Both the position numbers and the translations under genes were made by a program. Below are positions 55,875 to 64,000 of a DNA stretch of 64,000 nucleotides, in pieces. Each line of letters starts with the position of its first letter. Within the stretch, counting starts at the first letter, position 1. The notes beneath the pieces were generated by a model, which did no database searches, had not been told where the DNA came from, and worked only from the letters and a program-made list of their open reading frames with translations. The DNA comes from Blasia pusilla (lineage: Eukaryota > Marchantiophyta > Marchantiopsida > Blasiales), in NCBI GenBank assembly GCA_050084515.1, contig CM114271.1:49910001-49974000 (forward strand), in the 5' to 3' direction.

Positions 55875-57545
55875 TCACATCATACCCAGCATGCCTCCTA
55901 GGCCTCCGAGTGCTCCGAGCCCTCCCAGGCCCCCAAGACCCCCTCCGAGTCCTCCCATCATTGAGCCAAGGTCAAGACCACCACCACCCTGTGAAAGGAG
56001 CGAAGTGAAGTCTGGTGCACCTCCGGCTCCGAGTCCTCCCATCATTGAGCCAAGGTCAAGACCACCACCACCCTGTGCAAGGAGCGAATTGAAGTCTGGT
56101 GCACCTCCGGCTCCTGAGATGAGAGACGAGTAATCTGCACCACCCCCGCCACCGTTACCTCCCCCTCCATTAATGAGAGACATAAAATTAGCTGCATTAT
56201 TCGGATTGCCGAGGATTCTGGATAAATCTGCTTGTCGCTGCTGCCTCTGCTTGAGCCATGCGTTCACATATTGATTCTGTGGTCGGAAGTTGAAATTGTT
56301 GGCTGGTGCAGGTCCAGTCGGAAGGTATGGCGTTTGTTGGGCATAAGATGCCGGCGATGGAGGTGGAAACTGGCCGCGATCTCCAGCCCTAGGTGGCGGT
56401 TGACGGTAATTTGGTTGTCCATATTGTTGAGGTAGTCCGCGATTCTGAGCTACAGGTGGAGGCGGGCCTTGTTGATTGTAACCTTGCCCTACGTAGCCTG
56501 GGCCGCTGGTTCCCTGCTGCTGCGGACCAGGAGCATTTTGAAACTGGGAACCTGGAGCTGCAGATTGTGCTGGTCTACCCGGGGCATGCTGATTTGAAGG
56601 CTGTCCACGAGGCCCTGAGTCGTCCGAGCTCCCCCAGCTGGATGTAGTTGAACTTCGAGGAGTTGTTGCGGAGGTCCGGCCGATGACAGGGGAGGCTGGA
56701 GCACGGCCGTTGGAGTTGCTCGGATTATAGACCTTCTGAGCCTGAGGAGGGTTTATAGGATTATACCTGGCAGCCTGCAGCACCCGCGGCGGATCTATTC
56801 TCGTAAATCTGCCCTGCTCCTCCTCTGCAACGTGGTGGTAACAGATCAGACAAACAGTACGCGATGAGCCTTTCATGGTCTTGAATGCTGGCCCATATAT
56901 GGGACTCATTCCGCAATGAAGACAGCTCAGGATCGTCACATGGAAGACGTTGTTCACCTCGGGCTCCTTCGTCATGATGAAATCTCCCCTCTTGATAGAC
57001 CCCAACTGCAGTTTGTCGTCGTGACAGAATGCGCACAAGTCGAAGTTGGCATTCTTGACAGACGTGAAGCAAGGGCCGCGAACGGGAGTCTCCTGGCACT
57101 CGTCGCACTGTTTCGCGAAATGGTAAACATCGTCGTGCATCTGGCTACAGCCTCCCTTTATGGCAAGCTTGTCTACTACCTCGTACTCCGAAGATATATC
57201 TCTCCTGCTCTGTGGGCCCGTAGATCTTTCGAAGCATGCCTCGCAGAGATCGTGATCCTCTCTGGTCTTGTTGCGGTAGCGTTTACCCTGAATTGGAGCA
57301 ACCCGACACTCGGCGCATTCGATCAACCGAACTTGATACGGTTTCGATGAGATGTGCCGTTCGATCTTCACAAACGCGTTGTTAGGGTCACATGCCTCGT
57401 GAGCGAAGCACTTGGTACATACGTCGTAGTCCGGACGCCTTGTGCATTTGTAGCGATGGCCGTAAATGGGCATAATGCCGCATTTGTCACACTTGACGCC
57501 ATCGTGCAGCCACGGATGCCCGATACTCCCGCGGTACGTGCTCAT
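55875..57545 (-). CDS. Four-module ZZ-like zinc-finger protein with Pro/Gln/Gly-rich tail
   Basis: This is the only gene here that appears intact: 556 residues, one exon. The frame is open upstream to 57,638 but that codon is TTG; the first ATG is at 57,543-57,545, has A at -3, and aligns with the ATG of the paralogue at 24,473. Residues ~19-235 hold four ZZ-like modules with pattern CxxC..(A/M/T)P(I/V)xG..F/Y....CxxC: C19/C22-C43/C46, C77/C80-C101/C104, C147/C150-C171/C174 and C208/C211-C232/C235. ZZ fingers bind two zincs and usually recognise protein tails; these modules keep mainly one zinc site. Residues ~255-430 are Pro/Gln/Ser-rich. The last 120 are Gly-rich with four [DN][FY]xSL[IL] motifs and a 28-residue repeat starting GGAPDF. 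No signal peptide or membrane segment is seen. A role as a scaffold or adaptor is a guess. Confidence 0.85.
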   Translation of the reverse strand: MSTYRGSIGHPWLHDGVKCDKCGIMPIYGHRYKCTRRPDYDVCTKCFAHEACDPNNAFVKIERHISSKPYQVRLIECAECRVAPIQGKRYRNKTREDHDLCEACFERSTGPQSRRDISSEYEVVDKLAIKGGCSQMHDDVYHFAKQCDECQETPVRGPCFTSVKNANFDLCAFCHDDKLQLGSIKRGDFIMTKEPEVNNVFHVTILSCLHCGMSPIYGPAFKTMKGSSRTVCLICYHHVAEEEQGRFTRIDPPRVLQAARYNPINPPQAQKVYNPSNSNGRAPASPVIGRTSATTPRSSTTSSWGSSDDSGPRGQPSNQHAPGRPAQSAAPGSQFQNAPGPQQQGTSGPGYVGQGYNQQGPPPPVAQNRGLPQQYGQPNYRQPPPRAGDRGQFPPPSPASYAQQTPYLPTGPAPANNFNFRPQNQYVNAWLKQRQQRQADLSRILGNPNNAANFMSLINGGGGNGGGGGADYSSLISGAGGAPDFNSLLAQGGGGLDLGSMMGGLGAGGAPDFTSLLSQGGGGLDLGSMMGGLGGGLGGLGGLGALGGLGGMLGMM

Positions 57546-57887
57546 GCTGCTTTTCAGAACTCCTGAATTGGAAGAGATCCACCGCTGAAGTTCCACACTG
57601 GCAGTTTCTCCCCTGCTGGCTGGGTCACACTTTCGCAACTGATGTTGTCAACGAATCAGAAATGCTCCACGAATCACTGCACCCACCCTCCCGTCTGAAC
57701 AGCCGGAGTACAAGACCGAACACTAATATTACCAGGAATCAGAAACACGATGTCAGAATTATCACGCAGTCGAGAGCTTCAGTGATTTGAGATCTTCTCA
57801 CCGCTCCCGAAGTAATCTTCGTCGCCTACATCTCACTCTCTCCGGATCAAGTCTCTCGCAGCTCAATCCCGTGTGCGCAGTTCCTTC

Positions 57888-57905
57888 TCCTCTATATTAT
57901 CCTGA
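57888..57905 (-). promoter_or_regulatory. TATA-like element upstream of the ZZ gene
   Basis: On the minus strand GGATAATATAGAGGAG lies about 340 bp upstream of the ATG. It is a plausible but unproven core promoter. Confidence 0.3.
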
Positions 57906-58196
57906 GTTTCCCGGATAAGCACTGGCGCCTGCGGACCACCCTCTTTGCGTGCATCTTAAGGCTAATGCGAGTTGACAGAAGGAGATCGCACTCACCGAAC
58001 GCACGTCAGGGGGATCGATCGATTCACAACGCGCTTAAGCTCGATTAAGTACCCGGTCCATCCGAAGTACTAATCGGACGGTCCAAAAGCAAGATCTCAC
58101 GAAACTGACTCCGCAAATTTACGAAGATTCTCATTAGACCGGGTCCGAGACTCCCAAGCAGGCTAAGCTAGGCCAACGAAGTCAACGGCATCAAAC

Positions 58197-58320
58197 TGCC
58201 CCTAACATCTATAGCTCGCAATAGGGGCAAAGTCCTCGGGAACCGGTAGATTGCCGGTTGTGAAATATCCGCAATCTACCGGTTCACAATCGGAAGTGGT
58301 TTCCAACCGGTTTTTAAAAC
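58197..58320. repeat. Nested inverted repeats, possible transposon end
   Basis: TGCCCCTA (58,197) faces TAGGGGCA (58,222). AACCGGTAGATTGC (58,241-58,254) faces its exact complement at 58,271-58,284. AACCGGT-like words recur at 58,241, 58,280 and 58,308. TAGGGGCA followed by subterminal inverted repeats resembles a hAT-type terminus, but no far end was found. Confidence 0.45.
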
Positions 58321-58594
58321 TCCGATTTTAAACTAAATGGAAGTTCCTCGTATCATATATTCATTTTACTAAAAAATAAATCTCAAAAGAGGACAAAGAT
58401 AGTCAAAAAATTGGCTCCCTAAACACATGTTCAACAAGCAGCACGATTAATAACTTGAAATAAATCTGGTGAGAGCACGAATGTTGGTAAGATATGAATG
58501 GATTACGAAGCGAGCGACAGCCCACCACCTCTGCACGACGTATCAATGCCAAGGCTTGTGCCCGTTGTAAGATCACTGAGATGCATTGCCGAAA

Positions 58595-58910
58595 ATAAGT
58601 AGTATGTTTTTTTCATTCTTCCGTATTCGGTACTAGTAATATTTTCCCAAATATATTTGATGAAAATCAATATATTTCACATACATAATAGAATCACTAT
58701 ATGTACATATGTTGAAATTGGAAAATTTAAGTAAATATTGAAGATAAGTTTTGATAAGTATGTTTTTTTTTCCTTCCCGTATTCGATACTAGTAATATTT
58801 TCCCAGTATATTTGATGAAAATCAATATATTTCACATGTATAATAGAATCATTATATGTACATATGTTGAAATTATAAAATTTAAGTAAATATTGAAGAT
58901 AAGTTTTTGC
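58595..58910. repeat. Tandem duplication, ~159-bp unit
   Basis: The block from ATAAGTA.TATGTTTTTTT through GTAAATATTGAAGATAAGTT occurs twice (58,595 and 58,754) with about 92 percent identity. AT-rich, no gene. Confidence 0.9.
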
Positions 58911-59514
58911 TCAAATTTATGAATAATCATGAGATTTTTTTTAAAATTTTTTTAAAAAAACTCATATTAATTTAGAAAGAAAGTAATTATCCTTAGTTTT
59001 TCAACTTCCATCTCTCGATTAGCTAAAAAATAACTCATCACTCATTTTCATCATAAGTTTGTGTCAATATCTTGTTTAGAAATCCCTCACAGTTAAAGAT
59101 TGAAAATAAAAAAAACAAGTTAAAATCATTTTCATCCTTTTGAAAAGTAATAAAATTTACACTATTCTACAATTATTTTGTTTTATTTTATTATTAATCT
59201 GTAATTTCCCTTCCAAGATTACCTAGAAATTATTTTTTTTCTCAAATATTGAAATAATAAATTGATCATGAAAAAGACTCATAATCTTTTCATTAATAAT
59301 ATTTTTTTGAAATTTAAATTTATTTGAAGAAAAAAATGATAGAATTATTAAAACCTATTTTCCATTGAAGTTTTGGGTTAATATAGGCAAAATTGAAAAG
59401 ATTTGAAAAATCAAAAAACTTCATATGCATGGCTTAGTATAGGAAAATTTAATCAAAAATTGAAAAACTGAAAGCAATCAAGGCCTTCGTCGAGAACATC
59501 ATACTATTGAGGGC
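58911..59514. other. AT-rich spacer
   Basis: No gene or clear repeat. Confidence 0.5.
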
Positions 59515-60225
59515 ACTAGTTAGCATGCCCGTGCTACGCACAGAAAGAGGTATTTATATAATGAATTGTTAGAAAAAAATTAAAATTAAAGAGTGGGCAT
59601 TATTGTGAACCCAACCCTCACATACATAAAATCATTACTTAACCACTCCCCCCAAAAATATAACTCCTACCAATCAAACAAAATCCCACTAATTCCTACA
59701 ATAAATACTATCCAATTCTTAACCCACTCTTCACATACATAAAATCACGACTAAACCATTCCCTCATAAATAGAATCTCCACCAATCAAATTAAATCCCA
59801 CTACTTCCTACGATAATTATTATTAATTTTTAACTCATTCCTCAAATACATAAAATCATCACTAATCCACCTCCATAAGTATAACTCCCACCAATCAAAT
59901 TAAACCTCATTACTTCCTACAATAATTACTATGCAAAGATTTCCATTTCTTTTCACACCCATAGCAAACTAATCTTTTCAAACCCATAACAAGTTACAAA
60001 ATGAAGACATGACCAAAAAAAAGTAACATGTTACTGTTTTATCTTATTATGGTTGCTTTCTTGTCTAATTCGAATTGTGGGTTTACGCATTATAGTATGG
60101 ATTAATCTTTAATAGTATCATGTGTTCTTTTTAACATAAGATTAACAAGAGGTAATAGATTAAATGACATGTTTCTATGTATGGGTGATTTTTTCACTTA
60201 TGCATAGCACGGGCCTAATGCGAGT
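59515..60225. mobile_element. Possible MITE-like element with inverted ends
   Basis: GCATGCCCGTGCTACGCACA at 59,524 is matched in reverse complement by GCATTAGGCCCGTGCTATGC at about 60,203-60,222, so related words face inward over ~700 bp. Inside, a ~112-bp unit with CATACATAAAATCA repeats three times (59,621, 59,734, 59,845). There is no coding sequence. Confidence 0.4.
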
Positions 60226-60799
60226 ACATGAAGGAGTGAATTTAATTTGAATGGACTCTAGTTAACTAGGATGATTCTATCCACAAATCTCATATTTTTG
60301 TATTAATTATTTTTAATCAATTTTTAATAAATTTATTGGTTAAAAGGATTAGACGTAAAAAAATCAAAGAGGTCCTCTCCAAAAATAATCCCATGCTCGG
60401 AGTTTAACTCACCTCCCTACTACATAAATAAAGGTACCGTGGGATGTAGTTAGGCATTTCCTATCTAATTACCAAACCGTGATCCTATTAATAGTTGACC
60501 CATCTTTATCTTAGTTTAGTTTCCTTATCTTTATTTTCTTCTATTTCATCTCTATTTATATATTCTGCTAACTAAATTAGAAAGAAGGTTAGCTTGATGT
60601 ATTTTTGTATAAATTTCTATTCTATCTACTACTAAAAAAATTTTAAAATTTTAATTATTGTAATATAGAATTAATAATTTTGTATTGCACAAAGCCTAAA
60701 GGGAACAATATACTCTAGATGAAAATTCAAAGGGCATTCGGTTGTGCCCAAACCCTAAATTGTGCATCACTATCTAGATTTCCATCGGAGAAATCGTCG
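60226..60799. other. AT-rich spacer
   Basis: No gene recognised. Confidence 0.5.
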
Positions 60800-60905
60800 T
60801 GCGCCTATTCTCCTTGAATGTAAATCTTTAGTGTTGCGAAAGCGTGTGTTTAGTAGGACACGCTCTCAATGCTGATCTCCAGCCAAACACGCACTCACGT
60901 TAGTT
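60800..60905. repeat. Dispersed ~100-bp repeat, inverted partner of 46,464-46,565
   Basis: It shares AGCGTGTGTTTAGTAGGACA and flanks with the reverse complement of the other copy. Confidence 0.6.
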
Positions 60906-61940
60906 TTTTCAAAATTTGTGAAAGTTTATATGGAAAAATGAGAGTAATCTAGTTTTTAATGAAATGAGAAACACATAATTGCAAATCAAAACTCATCAGA
61001 AAAATAAAAATTTTATGTTTTAAAAATGATGGGAGAGATAATGCACGGATTGTAGATTATAAGAAAATTAATTTTTTGTAATGAGTAATAAATTAATCTA
61101 GTGTTCCGAAAATTATTATGATGAATTCATCTTGCAATAAATGGATAGTAAACTTTGTGGTATTTTGATGAATATTTCTTCTTTCTTTTTCCTTAAATTC
61201 ATAATAATAAATTTTTTTAAATACGTCAAATCTTGCATAAATGGAATAGATGGATAATCTGGATTTTTTTTCAAGGAATTAAAAAGGAAAATAATCATGA
61301 AAAATAATCCATAGCTTTGAGGATTTTTAAAGCAAATGCGTCTTTCATTTAATTGATGATGTGAGTTCAACTGTAATATTTTAAGTAAAATTTCCTTATT
61401 TTTAAAGTTCATAATTTAATTTTTTGGTCATTTTTAAAAATCTAATATAAAATTTCAAACCATTTAATTTAAATCATATTTACTATTTAATATTTATTTT
61501 TTGATAATTTAAAAAAATTCTTATATATTACTATAATTCCTTTATAAGTCATGAAAATATGATTGCATTGGTTTTGTAAGTCATAAAAATGGAATTTAAC
61601 CAACCAATCTATAATTTGAGTCATTTTGTATACAAGTGATTCATTGCCAAGTCATACAATCCATAATTTTATGTAGTGTTTACGGATAATACTCCATGTT
61701 GTGCAAATGTTGTTTTGGAAAGTACATACTCTTTTGCTCACTTTTGAGGAATTTCTTTTTTCATATTTCAGCATTTACAATTTTCATCTTGCAATTAATG
61801 AGAAGAAGAGTTATTTGTACTCCAAAATGACTAATTGTGTACTGCCATTTTCTTTATTTGATGAGATTTGACAATTCATAGACGATCGGATTCAGAAAGG
61901 CAGAGTTGTAGACTTGTTATTAAGTACATTAAGGATATCC
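60906..61940. other. AT-rich spacer
   Basis: No gene. The minus frame at 61,116-61,412 is Lys/Asn/Ile-rich and compositional. Confidence 0.5.
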
Positions 61941-61950
61941 CCCCTAAGTT

Positions 61951-62734
61951 ATGACATATTCGCCCCTCCATGTTGTTTTGTTATGCAAAACAAAATGGAG
62001 GGATGAATATGTGTTCATGTCTCGAACTACAATAGATGGGATGGCCATGCATTCATCTATTCTGTGGGATGAACATGTTGGTAAGGATTCCATGAAGCAC
62101 TTTAAGCCGTGGTGGGATAAGGATGCATTGAGAAAAGTCTACTCGAGTGGCGTACCGTGCTTCACTAATAATGACGTGGAAATGATGTTTAGTTGCTCTA
62201 CCCCACCTATTATAGTAAAGGATGGCAGTCTAAATTTTTGAGGATGCTAAGCAATAGTTCTCAACTATGGTCCCATGAACTAAGGTATTACAAATTGGTG
62301 CATGGCGCCAATCTCAATATGGCATATCCTGTTGAGAACTCTCCAACTAACTATATATTACCAAATTTTTGTGGGACAACGATTTAGAGAGCAATCAAGC
62401 CCACATATAGAATTTTTCTAGGATAAAGCCTCAACCATAGGCAATAACAATGTGGATATTTATGATATCTATGGTCATAAATTGATTCATCAAACATACA
62501 AAATAAAGGTTGTGTTGGTAACACAAAATATGGAACTGTACATGCTTGGACATTGAGTGTAACATAGAATGTGAAGTCGTTGAGGTTCACAAAGATAGAA
62601 ATTTTCTACCTTCTTACAACTCTGGTACCCTTGTTTCTCTTGATGTAGGTGTTATTGAGGTTGAACACGTTGCCGGAATTTTCTCACCCCTAACTCAATT
62701 AGTTGCATTGTCTGTAGCTTTGGAAGTAGATTAA
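61951..62734 (+). pseudogene. Possible decayed coding sequence of unknown type
   Basis: Three successive plus-strand frames (61,951-62,241, 62,193-62,387, 62,546-62,734) have ordinary amino-acid composition (for example SSILWDEHVGKDSMKHFKPW) and overlap in a way that suggests frameshifts. No domain is recognised. It may belong to the Ty3 element downstream or be unrelated. Confidence 0.2.
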
Positions 62735-62886
62735 CACACTTGATAACTTAGCGTGGGTTACCCTAGTACTCCAAATAAGATAAGAATTTTTTGTTGGGAT
62801 TTTGGAGTGAACATTGCAAGTACGAGGAAAATCTAGACTATGACCCAAACATAGAGGAGGCAACGTGGGAGAGTGTAACTCTTACG

Positions 62887-63067
62887 CTCATAAGACCACT
62901 CTTGAGTTGCTCAAAGGTAGAATGCCTCGCAAGGCCTCTCCTCTTCGTTTATATACTTAGAGATATGCATAATGAATTCAAAGATAAATTCTACCTATCC
63001 TTATCCCATGTGTTCTCTTCTCATAGCATGAGAAGATTTTTTTGGATTCTAATATCCTTATCTCATC
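62887..63067. repeat. Dispersed repeat, partner of 1,207-1,387
   Basis: Same-orientation match to 1,207-1,387, with TATA-like TTTATATACTTAGAGATA. Confidence 0.6.
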
Positions 63068-63229
63068 TTATCACATCTATCCCTAATTTCATTTCATCTT
63101 ACTTTTTTGCAGCATATGACCCCACTCTTATCTTTCTCTTCTTCTTTTTTTCCTTTTGTATTTTTGGCTGGTTCTTCCTACTTATTAGAGGAGTATTACA
63201 AGAAGAATAAGAAGATGGATGACATATAA

Positions 63230-64000
63230 TTGCCTTCTTTTCTCGCAAGTTATTGCTAGTAGAGAAAAATACTATATAAATGAGCAAGAAGAACTTGTCA
63301 TTGCATTGGCAATCAAGCATTGGAAACACTACTTAGGCAAGAAGAAGTTTGTGGTGGAGATAGATCTCAAGCCCTTGGTCTAGTTAGAGCCCCAAATGGA
63401 GCTCTCCATTAGGCCAACTTCAATGGGCACAATGGCGATAAAAATTCACCATGAAAATTTTCTATATCAAAGGAAAGGAGTAGTTGGCGGACGCCTTGAC
63501 TCATGATCATATGTTATAGATGAATAACATGTCTGAAGTACAAATTCACTCTAGCTGGTGGAAAATGTTGATCAAAGCAACAAAAGAGGATGAAGAAATT
63601 GCAATTGCTATTCAAGAAAAAAAAAGCACATACTATTCATGGATTGGTTTTCCAGAAAGGTAAAGTATAGATCCCACAAGATCCACACTTACGCATTCAA
63701 GTATTGTCCAGGGATCACGACACAATCATTACGTATCATATAGCACTTGACAAAATCTTAGAGGGGTTACAACATGAATACTATATATTGGCCTAAATTG
63801 AGAGAAGATGTTGATATATATATATATATATATATATATAAGGATTTGTATGAGTTATCACAAAATCAAGGCTAGTAACTCAAAACCAACAAGATTGTTT
63901 TAACCCATCCTAATACCTCAATTAAAAACGTTGGGAATAAGTCACTATGGGTCTTGTTTGTGAGCTACCATGTACAATCACAAGACATGACTCTATTAAG
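63230..64000 (+). pseudogene. Ty3/gypsy RNase H end and integrase start
   Basis: The plus strand reads YYINEQEELVIALAIKHWKH and YLGKKKFVVEIDLKPLV, the end of the Ty3 RNase H (normally 'ELLAI..al..W..YL.G..F.v.TDH..L'). After several frame changes comes the integrase zinc region (HIALDKILEGL...EYYILA, with YWPKLREDV in another frame). An AT microsatellite at 63,814-63,841 interrupts it. It runs off the window edge. Confidence 0.65.
63814..63841. repeat. AT microsatellite
   Basis: About fourteen AT units, inserted in integrase sequence. Confidence 0.95.

Noticed and set aside
55804-56133. Pro-rich plus-strand frame
   Set aside because: Antisense of the Gly-rich tail of the intact ZZ gene.
57546-57638. 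N-terminal extension of the ZZ protein
   Set aside because: The upstream codon is TTG and an in-frame TGA lies just before it; the ATG at 57,543-57,545 matches the paralogue.

Overview
This window looks like nuclear DNA of a land plant. The signs are: plant-type telomere words (TTTAGGG) in a degenerate block at 29.6-30.2 kb; several families of Ty3/gypsy and Ty1/copia retrotransposons; a copia polypurine tract of the usual plant form; a CACTA-type transposon end; and very low gene density with AT-rich spacers. The species cannot be named. A retrotransposon carrying a DNA cytosine methyltransferase and a DUF7869-type transposase fit a non-seed plant or gymnosperm better than a compact angiosperm genome, but that is only an inference. 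No rRNA, CRISPR or convincing tRNA gene was seen. Layout: 1-4.5 kb holds short repeats and two integrase fragments of Ty3 elements, then a probable long terminal repeat (LTR). 5.1-8.35 kb holds a solo LTR (family B) lying against a minus-strand Ty3 element (family A) whose polyprotein contains a decayed cytosine-5 methyltransferase upstream of reverse transcriptase. 8.5-9.95 kb is a broken zinc-finger transposon-like gene, joined to the truncated LTR of a second Ty3 element (family B) that runs on the minus strand to 14.46 kb. A second family B copy in plus orientation (14.47-17.8 kb, Gln-rich Gag then Gag-protease) is interrupted by a CACTA end at 16.4 kb. A copia fragment (17.8-18.9 kb) and an LTR fragment follow. 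20.0-20.45 kb is an exon-like segment with two TAG stops. 22.5-24.5 kb is a pseudogene of a multi-ZZ zinc-finger protein. 26.7-27.4 kb is a GC-rich repeat with a perfect hairpin. 30.7-34.2 kb is a decayed DUF7869 transposase. 35-44.6 kb is an unusual domain built from near-palindromic GGAACT..AGTTCC and GGATCTTAAGATCC words, arranged as a ~150-bp array and a ~210-bp array that flank an unknown pseudogene. 48.1-48.8 kb holds an inverted duplication of the 5' end of the ZZ gene. 49.7-52.5 kb is a second family A element without the methyltransferase. 55.9-57.5 kb is the only gene that looks intact: a 556-residue protein with four ZZ-like modules and a Pro/Gln/Gly-rich tail. 58-62 kb is AT-rich and repetitive, and 63.2-64 kb is another Ty3 fragment. 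How it fits together: nearly all coding sequence is dead transposable element, and the elements are nested and rearranged. The two points of most interest are (1) the methyltransferase-bearing retrotransposon, whose open frame was destroyed largely by changes that look like C-to-T transitions and whose catalytic Cys is lost, and (2) the three-locus ZZ family: one intact gene, one pseudogene, and one head-to-head inverted fragment that could form a hairpin RNA against its relatives.
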